In this document: piece after piece, positions 34,887 to 42,796 of the stretch | Numbering within the stretch: the stretch's first letter is position 1 | How the letters are laid out: the number at the start of each line of letters is the position of its first letter | Assembly: GCA_040876735.1 (NCBI GenBank) | Contig: JBBDPC010000033.1 | Span: 1-64,000 of the forward strand | Origin: Natronomicrosphaera sp040876735 | GTDB lineage: Bacteria > Planctomycetota > Phycisphaerae > Phycisphaerales > Phycisphaeraceae | Direction of reading: 5' to 3' | DNA length: 64,000 bases | Made by a program: the position numbers and the translations under genes | Notes under the pieces: model-generated | Databases searched by the model: none | Seen by the model: the letters and a program-made list of their open reading frames with translations, nothing else | Told to the model about the DNA's origin: nothing

Positions 34887-35933
34887 ATGCCGCACGCTGC
34901 CGACTGGTTCGCGCCCGCCACGCCCGATGCGCCGCCGCGCGTCTGGGTCATTGCCGAGCTGGGGGTGAACCATGACGGTTCGGTCGAGCGGGCGGTGGCG
35001 CTGGTGGCCGCGGCACGTGAGGCGGGGGCGGACGCGGTGAAGGTGCAGCGTTTCGAGCCCGGCCGGCTGCTGTCGAACCAGGCGTTGCTGGCGGGTTACC
35101 AGGCGGGCCGGGCGAGCGACGCGCGGGATCTGCTTCGGCCGTTGGTGCTGGAGCTGGAGGCGATGCGCGAGGTGCGCATGGCCGCGGCGCGGGCGGGGCT
35201 GGCGTTCGTGGTCACGCCGTTCAGTTTGGGCGACGTGGCGGAGCTGGCGGAGCTGGGGGTGGATGCGGTGAAGCTGGCGTCGCCGGACGCGGTGAACCTG
35301 CCGTTGCTGCGGGCGGCGGCGGGGCTGGGCGTGCCGATGATCGTCTCGACCGGGACGTGTGAACTGGACGAGCTGGCCCCCGCAGCGGCGATGCTGGGCG
35401 CGCACGGCCCGGGCGGCTGCCTGCTGCAATGCGTTTCGGCCTACCCCACGCCCGACGCGGCCGCCGCGCTGGGAGGCATCACAGCGCTCGCCGACCGCTT
35501 CGGCCTACCGGCGGGCTACTCCGACCACACGACCTCGACGCTCACCGGCGGGCTGGCCGTCGCCGCCGGGGCGGTGGTGCTGGAAAAACATCTCACGCAC
35601 GACCGCACCGCGCCCGGGCCCGACCATGCGGTGAGCCTTGAGCCCGCCGACTTCGCCGCCTATGTCGAGCATGTCCGCCGGGCGGTCGCCATGCTCGGCC
35701 CGCGCGGCAAGCGTATGCTCGACATCGAGCGCGACGTGCAGCACGTCTCCCGGCAAAGCTTGTGCGCGGTCCGCGACCTGCCCGCCGGCCACACGCTCGA
35801 CCGCACGGACCTGACGGTGAAACGGCCGGGCGTCGGCATCCCCGCCGCCGCCCTCGACGCCACGCTCGGCCGCCGGCTCGCCCGCGCGGTGAAGGCGAAC
35901 GACCTGCTGCGGCCAACGGACCTGGCGGAGTGA
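34887..35933 (+). CDS. neuB: NeuB/SpsE-family nonulosonic acid synthase
   Basis: A 348-residue enzyme of the N-acetylneuraminate synthase family, which condenses PEP with a hexosamine derivative to give a nine-carbon acid (sialic, legionaminic or pseudaminic). The barrel begins with WVIAELGVNHDGSVERAVAL, and ADAVKVQRFEPGRL follows. PMIVSTGTCELDELAPA and LQCVSAYPTP come next. GYSDHTTSTLTGGLAVAAGA and EKHLTHDRTAPGPDHAVSLE carry the metal-binding His residues. A C-terminal antifreeze-like SAF domain (LCAVRDLPAGHTLDRTDLTV) completes it. No CMP-transferase (neuA) or other pathway gene is adjacent. Being divergent from fliD hints at flagellar glycosylation, which is inference. Confidence 0.88.
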   Translation: MPHAADWFAPATPDAPPRVWVIAELGVNHDGSVERAVALVAAAREAGADAVKVQRFEPGRLLSNQALLAGYQAGRASDARDLLRPLVLELEAMREVRMAAARAGLAFVVTPFSLGDVAELAELGVDAVKLASPDAVNLPLLRAAAGLGVPMIVSTGTCELDELAPAAAMLGAHGPGGCLLQCVSAYPTPDAAAALGGITALADRFGLPAGYSDHTTSTLTGGLAVAAGAVVLEKHLTHDRTAPGPDHAVSLEPADFAAYVEHVRRAVAMLGPRGKRMLDIERDVQHVSRQSLCAVRDLPAGHTLDRTDLTVKRPGVGIPAAALDATLGRRLARAVKANDLLRPTDLAE

Positions 35934-35997
35934 GGGGATCGGGGATCGGGGATCGGGATGATTTTAGAAGAGCGGGTGGCGAAGCCGCGTTTCTAAA
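35934..35997. repeat. GGGGATC heptad array plus TTTAGAA hairpin
   Basis: Three perfect GGGGATC units and a partial fourth (35934-35961) have a 7-bp period and begin right after the neuB-like stop. Next, TTTAGAA (35963-35969) pairs with TTCTAAA (35991-35997), with a GGC-GAA-GCC core inside. The right arm contains the stop codon of the convergent GH172 gene, so this may act as a bidirectional terminator. Confidence 0.65.
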
Positions 35998-37117
35998 TCA
36001 CCTCCAGCGCATCGCGGTCCGGCAGCGGCGGGAACGCGGCGGTGGGCAGCGACTGGTACCAGTAGGCGACCGAGGCGATGTCGTCCTGCAATGGCAGGAA
36101 CCGGCCGCCGTTGCGCCAGCCCAGGGCCTGCATCGTCACCGCCAGGTCCTGCTCGAAGCGGATCGGGTCGGAGATGTGCCAGCGGTAGAGGCCGAAGCGC
36201 TGCTGCACGTCGTACATGCCCGTGGCGTTGCCGCGGATCACCTGCGGCATGCCGGCGTAGGGGGTGGTGAACGCCTCATACTGTTTGGTCTGCTGGTTCT
36301 CGAAGTTGTACGAGCCGCAGAAGTAGTCTTCCGTGCCCGTGCCGCAGAGGGTGGGGTAGGCATCGCCGCCGTGCTCGGCACAGTCGGCACCCGCCGGCCA
36401 GTCGCCGTCGAGGTAGAACTTGATCTCGCCCTCGCCCCACCAGCCGTTGTTGTTCACGCCCCAGGCCATGTACGTGCCGACGTACTGGCCCTGCCCTTTC
36501 ACGCCATCGAGGATCGTGTAAACCTGCTTGTAGGGCAGCGGATTGACCCGGCGGAACTGGGCGTGGAAGTAGGCGGCGTCGTCGGCCACATCATTGAGCG
36601 CGTAGTTGACCTGGTAGAACAGCCGCATCGTTTCGAGCCCGACGTTCTCCACGGTGATCCGGCAGCGCTTGCGGAAGGGCATCGTCCAGTAGCAGTTGAA
36701 CGCGCTGCCGGGGTTCACGCAGACCGCCAGCGAGGAAACCTGCGCGTACCGGCCCCAGCCGCAGGCGAAGAAGTCGCCCAGCGGGCACTCGACGCTCGGC
36801 TGTTTCTGGTCGTCCCAGTAGATGCGCAGGATGCTCCAGCGCCAGTGGCCGGTGGGCGTCATCCAGATCTGCTGAATCGCGCCCGGGCCTTGAAGGTCGG
36901 CCACGGTGAACGTTTCGCCCGGCTCGATCTCCACCGCCGGCCGAACCTTCCAGCCCCGGCCAAGCTCCCGCGCAGCGGACGTCTCCCGGTCCGGGTCGGC
37001 CATGCCGCCCTGGCCTTTGGCGCCGGTGGGGTTCTCGGCACTGACCGAACGCGTCTTCGCCTTCGACAGCCGGTGAAGATTCGCCATGTCGACCGCCAGA
37101 CCATCGAACGATGCCAT
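35993..37117 (-). CDS. GH172 (DUF2961) family glycoside hydrolase
   Basis: A 374-residue protein of the DUF2961/GH172 family, which includes difructose-anhydride synthase and alpha-D-arabinofuranosidases. Family blocks are GPGAIQQIWMTPTGHWRWS, CPLGDFFACGWG (the conserved loop of the jelly-roll) and GTGTEDYFCGSYNF, whose Glu is the expected catalytic residue. No signal peptide is seen, so it would act in the cytoplasm or be exported by another route. Start ATG at 37117 with GGAGGAA 5 nt upstream. It is divergent from the aldo/keto reductase across 239 bp that holds GGATGATG-type low-complexity DNA and the palindrome GCCTTCCAAGGC. Confidence 0.88.
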   Translation of the reverse strand: MASFDGLAVDMANLHRLSKAKTRSVSAENPTGAKGQGGMADPDRETSAARELGRGWKVRPAVEIEPGETFTVADLQGPGAIQQIWMTPTGHWRWSILRIYWDDQKQPSVECPLGDFFACGWGRYAQVSSLAVCVNPGSAFNCYWTMPFRKRCRITVENVGLETMRLFYQVNYALNDVADDAAYFHAQFRRVNPLPYKQVYTILDGVKGQGQYVGTYMAWGVNNNGWWGEGEIKFYLDGDWPAGADCAEHGGDAYPTLCGTGTEDYFCGSYNFENQQTKQYEAFTTPYAGMPQVIRGNATGMYDVQQRFGLYRWHISDPIRFEQDLAVTMQALGWRNGGRFLPLQDDIASVAYWYQSLPTAAFPPLPDRDALEVI

Positions 37118-37356
37118 CGCGTTCCTCCCTGCCGGGTTGGTTGAATCACGCGACCGTCACGGCGCGGGGATCGTGTGGATGATGATGGATGTGGATGATG
37201 ACAACCCCCTGGCAACACGATGAAAACGCCTTCCAAGGCAAGCGTAGCAGATCGCGCAGGGCGTGCAATCGCCAAACGCCCGGCTTCCCGCGACGGCTTT
37301 GCGCGGACCGTGCACCCGCTTGCGTTTGCCGGCCACGCGGCGATGATGGTCCTGCC

Positions 37357-38337
37357 ATGTCCATCCATTCTTCCCTGAGCGGCCGGTCGTCGTCGATGCC
37401 TTGCGTGCCCCTTGGCCGAACGGGCCTGCGCGCCAGCCGGATGGGCTTGGGCTGCGGCGGGCACAGCCGGCTGGGCCAGTCGCAGGGCAAGCCCGAGGCC
37501 GCGTCCGTCGACCTCGTGCGCGAAGCGCTCGACCTCGGCGTCAACTTCATCGACACGGCCGAGGCTTACCGCACGGAAGCGATCGTCGGCCAGGCGATTC
37601 GCGGCCGCGCGCGTGAGGCGGTCATCCTCTCGACGAAAAAGAGCCCCCGCCGCGACGGTCAGCTCATCACGGCCGACGACCTCGAAGCCGCCCTGCACGC
37701 CAGCCTTCGCCGACTGGGCACGGATCACGTCGACATCTACCATCTCCACGGCGTCAGCGCGGCCGACTACCCGCACGCCCGCCGCGAACTGGTCCCCGCA
37801 CTCCAGCGGCTGCGCGACGCGGGCAAGATCCGCTGCCTGGGCATCACGGAAGAGTTCCACAGCGACCCGGGCCATGTGATGCTGCAACAGGCAGTGGCCG
37901 ACGACTGCTGGGACGTGATGATGGTCGGGTTCAACATTCTCAACCAGTCGGCGCGCGAGCGGGTGTTGGCAAAGACGCAGGCGAAGGGCATCGGCGTGCT
38001 GGGCATGTTCGCGGTGCGGCGGGCGCTGCACGATGCGCAGAAGCTGCGGGCGACGGTGCGCGAGCTGGTCGCGCGGGGCGAGGTCGATGGTGACGCGCTG
38101 GAGGCGGACGATCCGCTGGGCTTTCTGGTGGCGAATGGCGCGGCGGCGAGCGTGACGGATGCGGCATACCGCTTCTGCCGTGATGAGCCGGGCGTGCACG
38201 TCGTGCTCAGCGGCACGGGCAACCCGGCTCACCTGCACGCCAATGCCCGCTCACTCACCGGCCCGCCCCTGCCCGCCGCCGACTGCGCCCGCCTCGCCGC
38301 CGCCTTCCGCCGGGTCGACAGTGTGTCGGGGCAGTGA
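37357..38337 (+). CDS. aldo/keto reductase
   Basis: A 326-residue NADP-dependent TIM-barrel oxidoreductase. The catalytic tetrad is visible: Asp66 and Tyr71 in NFIDTAEAY, Lys94/95 in ILSTKKSP and His in DIYHLHG (~129-131). The beginning LGRTGLRASRMGLGCGG is typical. It lacks the C-terminal ferredoxin domain of some relatives. The C-terminal substrate-loop region VHVVLSGTGNPAHLHANARS fits the subgroup that acts on sugars or small aldehydes. The start at 37357 was chosen because upstream sequence is low-complexity; no SD is present. Confidence 0.9.
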   Translation: MSIHSSLSGRSSSMPCVPLGRTGLRASRMGLGCGGHSRLGQSQGKPEAASVDLVREALDLGVNFIDTAEAYRTEAIVGQAIRGRAREAVILSTKKSPRRDGQLITADDLEAALHASLRRLGTDHVDIYHLHGVSAADYPHARRELVPALQRLRDAGKIRCLGITEEFHSDPGHVMLQQAVADDCWDVMMVGFNILNQSARERVLAKTQAKGIGVLGMFAVRRALHDAQKLRATVRELVARGEVDGDALEADDPLGFLVANGAAASVTDAAYRFCRDEPGVHVVLSGTGNPAHLHANARSLTGPPLPAADCARLAAAFRRVDSVSGQ

Positions 38338-38645
38338 AAAACCACAGCGGCACAGAGAAGAAGTTGAAACCATGGATGCACACGGATTCACACGGGTGGA
38401 ATTATGCCAAGCCGCCAAGAGGCAAAGAAGAGAAAGACAAACCACGACGGCGCGAAGAAGAACACGAAGGAAAAGAAGCAGGAAGAACGTGTTGAGGTAA
38501 GAATAACCTGTTGCCAATAGCCCCACGCTTCCGCGTGGGGCTATTGGACTCACGTTCTCTTCTAAAACATCTGTTTCTTTCTTTTTCGTATCTTTTTTCG
38601 CGCCTTCGTGCCTTCGTGGTTTGCCTTTCTATTCCTCTCTGGTTT
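38338..38645. repeat. intergenic mosaic of low-complexity repeats around a perfect hairpin
   Basis: The 313-bp gap before birA begins with degenerate ACCACAG-GGCACAGAG, CACACGGATT and ACCACGACGGCGCGAAG words (38338-38487). A 15-bp perfect hairpin (38514-38528 / 38533-38547; CCAATAGCCCCACGC) sits in the middle. Its right side (about 38574-38625) carries the inverted complement of the ACCACGAAGGCACGAAGG words. The whole is a nested inverted structure. Confidence 0.75.
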
Positions 38646-38650
38646 TATTC

Positions 38651-39388
38651 ATGCGCCGTTTTCACTACGACACGCTTGACTCGACCAGCGATCAGGCTCG
38701 GCGTCTGATGGGCGATCATCCCGGCGAGCCGTTGCTGGTCACGGCGGCGCGGCAGACGGCCGGGCGGGGCAGGCGGGGGCGGACGTGGCAGTCGCCGCGC
38801 GGCGGGGCGTGGTTGACGCTTGTCTGGCCGGTCACGGCGACGACGCCCGACTGCGCGCCCGTGCCACTGATCGCGGCGCTGGCGACGTGGCGGGCGGTGT
38901 CGGCCTGCGGGGTCGGCGCGTCCCGCTTGCGGATCAAGTGGCCGAACGATCTGCTGATGGATGGCCGGAAGGTGGCGGGCATTTTGTGCGAGCGTGCGTT
39001 TGAGACGCCGGCAGTGCTGGTGGGCGTGGGCGTCAACGTCAACTTTCCCGCCGGTGCACTGCCCGGCAACGTGCGTCATCCCGCGACGACATTGCGCGAC
39101 GCGCTGGGTCGGCCGGCCGATCTGCCGACGCTGATCGACAGAGTCGCCGATGCGTTAACCGCATTGTTGACGCAGTTTAGTCGCGCGGGGTTTCCCGGTG
39201 AGTTGCACGAGGCGGTGGCGCGGCGACTGGCGTGGCGTGGCGAAGCGGTGTCGTTGCACGTGGGCGAGCGTGTCGTGCCGGGCGTGGTGCGGACGCTCGA
39301 CGGCGCCGGCCGGTTGGTGCTGGACGTGGACGGCCGGGCGGAGGCGTTCGCGACGGGTGAGGTGCGGCGGCAGGCGGAGAGGGAGTAG
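38651..39388 (+). CDS. birA: biotin--[acetyl-CoA-carboxylase] ligase
   Basis: This 245-residue ligase activates biotin with ATP and attaches it to carboxylase carrier proteins. The biotin/adenylate loop AGRGRRGRTWQSPRGGAW is intact. KWPNDLLMDGRKVAGILCE carries the catalytic Lys, and GVGVNVNF follows. The ~50-residue C-terminal SH3-like domain is present. The N-terminal DNA-binding domain of E. coli BirA is missing, so it cannot repress a biotin operon. Start ATG at 38651 directly after the repeat mosaic. Nearest neighbour is the HDAC-like gene, convergent 19 bp away. Confidence 0.95.
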   Translation: MRRFHYDTLDSTSDQARRLMGDHPGEPLLVTAARQTAGRGRRGRTWQSPRGGAWLTLVWPVTATTPDCAPVPLIAALATWRAVSACGVGASRLRIKWPNDLLMDGRKVAGILCERAFETPAVLVGVGVNVNFPAGALPGNVRHPATTLRDALGRPADLPTLIDRVADALTALLTQFSRAGFPGELHEAVARRLAWRGEAVSLHVGERVVPGVVRTLDGAGRLVLDVDGRAEAFATGEVRRQAERE

Positions 39389-39407
39389 GTTGCGGCAGAC
39401 CCCGGTC

Positions 39408-40373
39408 TCAGACCGTGGGCTTCGGGGCCGGTTCGTGGAGGGCTTCGACGTGGCGGCTGGCGGAGAGGGCGAGGTCCTGGAGGTGGTAACCGCCTTCGAG
39501 GACGGAGACGAGCCGGCCGGCGCAGCAGCGCTCGGCGAAGGCGCGCAGCTCGCGGGTGAGTTGGCCGAAGCCGGCGGGGCTGACTTTCATGTGGGCGAGC
39601 GGATCGTGGGCGGCGGCGTCGAACCCGGCCGAGAGCAGGAGAAACTGCGGCTGGTAGGCGTCGAGCTTCGGCAGCACGTCATGGCGGAGGGTCTGGAGGT
39701 AGGCGTGGTCGTCGCTGCCGGGCATGAGCGGGAGGTTGAGGGTGTAGCCTTCGCCTTCGTCCGTGCCGGCTTCGTAGTCGTGGCCCGTGCCGGGGTAGAG
39801 GTGGCGGGGGTGTTCGTGCATGGAGATGAACAGGACGTCGCGGCGGCGTTCGAAGAGGTGTTGCGTGCCGTTGCCGTGGTGGACGTCGAAGTCGACGATG
39901 GCGACGCGCGTCAGGCTGTGGCGGCGGGTGAGGTAGTCGGCGGCGATGGCGACGTTGTTGAAGAGGCAGAAGCCCATGGCGAGGTTGGCCTCGGCGTGGT
40001 GGCCGGGCGGGCGGAGGGCGCAGAAGGCGTTGTGGACGTGGCCCGCCATGACGGCGTCGACAGCGGTGAGCGCGCCGCCGGCGGCAAGCTGGGCGACCTC
40101 CGCACTCTCGGGCGAGACGGTGGAGTCGGGGCTGTCGACGTAGGGTTCGCCGGCGCGGCAAGCGGCGAAGATGCGTTCGACGTAATCGGGTTTGTGCAGG
40201 TGTTCAATCCAGCGCCGGTCGGCAGGCTTGAACGGCAGCGGGACGAGGGCGTCGAGCAGGCCGCGGCCCTGGAGATGGCGGTGGATGGCGCGAAGGCGGT
40301 CGGGGCGTTCGGGGTGGCCCGGGCCGGTGTCGTGTTCGAGGAACCGCTCACTGTAGATCAGGCCGGTGGTCAT
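39408..40373 (-). CDS. histone deacetylase family (class II-like) amidohydrolase
   Basis: A 321-residue zinc deacetylase. Catalytic features are intact: the HH dyad in RPPGHHAE, zinc ligands in VDFDVHHGNGTQ and SAGFDAAAHDP, and the transition-state Tyr in LEGGYH. Bacterial members include acetylpolyamine amidohydrolases and acetoin-utilisation-type proteins, acting on acetylated small molecules or lysines; I cannot tell which. A CATAAT hexamer lies 9 nt upstream of the start, and the gene is divergent from anmK by 144 bp. Confidence 0.93.
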   Translation of the reverse strand: MTTGLIYSERFLEHDTGPGHPERPDRLRAIHRHLQGRGLLDALVPLPFKPADRRWIEHLHKPDYVERIFAACRAGEPYVDSPDSTVSPESAEVAQLAAGGALTAVDAVMAGHVHNAFCALRPPGHHAEANLAMGFCLFNNVAIAADYLTRRHSLTRVAIVDFDVHHGNGTQHLFERRRDVLFISMHEHPRHLYPGTGHDYEAGTDEGEGYTLNLPLMPGSDDHAYLQTLRHDVLPKLDAYQPQFLLLSAGFDAAAHDPLAHMKVSPAGFGQLTRELRAFAERCCAGRLVSVLEGGYHLQDLALSASRHVEALHEPAPKPTV

Positions 40374-40505
40374 GGCATCTGCATTATGGCGGGGATGGGG
40401 GTGTTTGGCGATGAAAGGGCCGACGTCAGAAGCCAGAAAATTCAGCGGTGGGAGGATCTGTCATGTTGCGGTGAGGCTGGGCCTGCACGCCGGGCCGGGC
40501 GACAG

Positions 40506-40511
40506 TATGCT
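40506..40511 (+). promoter_or_regulatory. -10-like TATGCT, 6 nt before ATG (leaderless candidate)
   Basis: TATGCT ends 6 nt before the ATG at 40518, again without an SD. It would drive anmK and, by read-through, murQ. Confidence 0.45.
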
Positions 40512-40517
40512 CACGGC

Positions 40518-41660
40518 ATGCACACTTCCGCGTCGCGCTGGGTGGCTGGCTGCATGACCGGCACGAGCCTGGACGGGCTCGACGTCGCTCTGGCCGAGAT
40601 CGCCGGCCACGGCCGCGCCATGACCGCCCGCTTCGCCGGCCACGTCAGCGTACCGTTGCCCGACGCCCTGCGCACCACTTTGCATGCCCTCGCCGCCGGC
40701 GCCCCCTCGCCGCCGAACGCCTGCCTCCGCGCCGCCCGCGCACTGGGCGAACTGCACGCCGACGGTGTCGCGCACCTGTGCGAGCAACATCTACCCGCCG
40801 ACGCGTCGCTCGCCTTCGTCGCCGCGCATGGCCAGACGATCTGCCACGCCCCGGCCGAGCGGCTGAGCTGGCAACTGTTCGACCCCTGGCCGGTCGTCCG
40901 CCGGCTGCATGTGCCGGTGGTCTACGACCTGCGCCAGGCCGACCTCGTCGCCGGCGGCGAGGGCGCGCCGATCACGCCCCTCGCCGACTGGGTCCTCTAC
41001 CGCGACGCTCACCGCCCGCGCTTCATCGTCAACCTCGGCGGCGTCTGCAACATCACCACCCTCCCCGCCGACGCCACGCCCGAACAGGTGCGCGGCGGCG
41101 ACGTGGGCCTGTGCAACCTGCTCATCGACGGCTGCGTGCAACGCCTCTTCCCCGGCCAACGCTACGACCACAACGGCACACTCGCCGCCCAAGGCCAACC
41201 CGATCGACAGAAGCTCAACCTGATCGCCATGGACGACGACCTCGACCTCGACACGCGCACGCTCGGACGCGAGCAGTTGCCCGCCTCGGCCCTCGATCGC
41301 CTGATCATCGCGCTGCGTGCGGAGCTGTCACCGAACGACATCCTCGCCACGGCGGTGGAGGCGGTCGCGGCGATGGTTGCAGTGCACACCGGCGACGTCG
41401 ACCGACCGTGGCAGATCGTCCTTGCCGGCGGCGGGGCGCGCAACCCGGTGCTGGTCGACCGCATCCGCGACAACGTCGACCCGGCGCACGAAGTGTCCAC
41501 CTCCGACGACCTGGGCATCCCCGTCGAAGCCCGCGAAGCGCTCGGCTTCGCCGTGCTCGGCACGCTTTGCGCCGACGGCGTGCCCATCACGCTGCCCGAG
41601 GTCACCGGCAGCGATACGCCGGGTGTGGCGGGGGCGTGGGCGGGAGGCGGAAATCGATGA
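40518..41660 (+). CDS. anmK: anhydro-N-acetylmuramic acid kinase
   Basis: A 380-residue kinase that hydrolyses and phosphorylates 1,6-anhydro-MurNAc to MurNAc-6-phosphate during cell-wall recycling. The start VAGCMTGTSLDGLDVALAEI is the family hallmark. AAHGQTICHAP, VVYDLRQADLVAGGEGAPIT and FIVNLGGVCNIT follow, and VLAGGGARNPVLVDRI is near the end. The open frame extends ~440 codons upstream through the antisense of the HDAC-like gene, which I exclude. The last six codons and the stop lie in the left arm of a long inverted repeat. It is followed by murQ, the next enzyme in the pathway, which makes them a functional pair. Confidence 0.95.
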   Translation: MHTSASRWVAGCMTGTSLDGLDVALAEIAGHGRAMTARFAGHVSVPLPDALRTTLHALAAGAPSPPNACLRAARALGELHADGVAHLCEQHLPADASLAFVAAHGQTICHAPAERLSWQLFDPWPVVRRLHVPVVYDLRQADLVAGGEGAPITPLADWVLYRDAHRPRFIVNLGGVCNITTLPADATPEQVRGGDVGLCNLLIDGCVQRLFPGQRYDHNGTLAAQGQPDRQKLNLIAMDDDLDLDTRTLGREQLPASALDRLIIALRAELSPNDILATAVEAVAAMVAVHTGDVDRPWQIVLAGGGARNPVLVDRIRDNVDPAHEVSTSDDLGIPVEAREALGFAVLGTLCADGVPITLPEVTGSDTPGVAGAWAGGGNR

Positions 41661-41777
41661 TCTGTGATCGTTGATCTATGATGGAAGGTGGAGGGGGTTG
41701 GTTTCAGCGGGCGTGAGGCGAACATGGAAGGCCGATCACACATCAACGATCACAGATCATCGATTTCCGCCTCCCGC
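41640..41777. repeat. perfect 36-bp inverted repeat bridging anmK and murQ, with heptad array
   Basis: Arms 41640-41675 and 41742-41777 are exact inverted copies. The left arm includes the end of anmK with its stop. The right arm encodes residues 7-18 of MurQ. Inside the left arm and beyond it, TGATCTG, TGATCGT, TGATCTA, TGAT repeat with a 7-bp period (about 41657-41682). A 66-nt loop holds the murQ start. Confidence 0.85.
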
Positions 41778-42746
41778 GACCACCTGCTCACCGAGCAGCG
41801 CAACAACTCCACCGCCGCCATCGACGCGCTCTCGATCGAGCAGGCGTTGCGGGCGATCAACACGCAGGACATGCACGTGCCGCGCATCGTGCGCGACGCG
41901 ATCCCCGCCATCACGCAACTGGTCGAAACGATTGTCGAGCGCATGCGCCGCGGCGGCCGGCTGATCTACCTCGGCGCGGGCACGTCCGGCCGGCTGGGCG
42001 TGCTCGACGCCAGCGAATGCCCGCCCACCTTCCACAGCGACCCCGAGCAGGTCGTCGGCCTCATCGCCGGCGGCGACACCGCCCTGCGCCGCTCCAGCGA
42101 AGGCAAGGAAGACGAACCCGACGGCGCCCATGCCGACCTCGCCACCTTGAAGCTCACCGCTGACGACACGCTCGTCGGCATCGCCGCCGGCGGCACGACG
42201 CCCTACGTCTGGGGCGGCCTCGCTTTCGCCCGCGAGCATGGCTGCGCCACCGCACTGCTCACTTGCGTGCCCGCCAAAACGCTGATGACCCGCGAGCGCG
42301 CCCCGGTGGTCAAGGCGAACCAGCCCGTCGCCCCGCCGCCGCCGCCGCGCCTGCCGGTCGAACTGGATCACATCATCGAACTGCCCGTCGGCCCCGAAGC
42401 GGTGACCGGCTCGACGCGCATGAAAGCCGGCACCGCCACCAAGCTGGCGCTGAACATGATCTCCACCACCGTGATGATTCAGCTTGGCAAGACGTGGGGC
42501 AACCTGATGGTCGACCTGCGCGCCACCAACGCCAAGCTGCGCGACCGGGCGCTGCGCATTCTCACGCAGCAGACGGACCTCGACCGCGCCGCCGCCGGCG
42601 ACCTGCTCGACGCCGCCGCCGGCTCGGTGAAGCTCGCGCTGGTCATGGCCCGGCTGCACCTCGACGCCGACGCCGCCCGCCGCCGGCTTGACGAAGCGCA
42701 AGGCCACCTCCGCCCCCTGCTCGGCCCGCCGGGGGGTGGAATCTGA
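41724..42746 (+). CDS. murQ: N-acetylmuramic acid 6-phosphate etherase
   Basis: This 340-residue SIS-domain lyase splits the lactyl ether of MurNAc-6-phosphate, giving GlcNAc-6-phosphate, the step after AnmK. GRLIYLGAGTSGRLGVLDA and SECPPTF are essentially family-invariant, as is GSTRMKAGTATKLALNMIST. Normal homology begins around LLTEQRNNST, so the first ~22 residues (MEGRSHINDHRSSISASRDH) are an extension largely encoded by the inverted repeat. Start ATG at 41724 has GAGG 5 nt upstream; a GTG at 41688 is possible. Start access could be affected by the 36-bp stem. Confidence 0.95.
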   Translation: MEGRSHINDHRSSISASRDHLLTEQRNNSTAAIDALSIEQALRAINTQDMHVPRIVRDAIPAITQLVETIVERMRRGGRLIYLGAGTSGRLGVLDASECPPTFHSDPEQVVGLIAGGDTALRRSSEGKEDEPDGAHADLATLKLTADDTLVGIAAGGTTPYVWGGLAFAREHGCATALLTCVPAKTLMTRERAPVVKANQPVAPPPPPRLPVELDHIIELPVGPEAVTGSTRMKAGTATKLALNMISTTVMIQLGKTWGNLMVDLRATNAKLRDRALRILTQQTDLDRAAAGDLLDAAAGSVKLALVMARLHLDADAARRRLDEAQGHLRPLLGPPGGGI

Positions 42747-42770
42747 CTCCCCTCCCCCCGGGAGGGAAGT
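42746..42770. repeat. REP-A half-element after murQ
   Basis: ACTCCCCTCCCCCCGGGAGG with trailing GAAGT resembles one arm of REP-A and forms a short GC hairpin directly at the murQ stop. It could terminate transcription from either side between convergent genes. Confidence 0.5.
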
Positions 42771-42796
42771 TACAAATGCCTGACGGCCTCATCTCG

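Noticed and set aside
39198..40517. Possible birA-anmK fusion from an 820-codon open frame
   Set aside because: The upstream part overlaps birA out of frame and then the antisense of the HDAC-like gene; AnmK homology starts cleanly at 40518.
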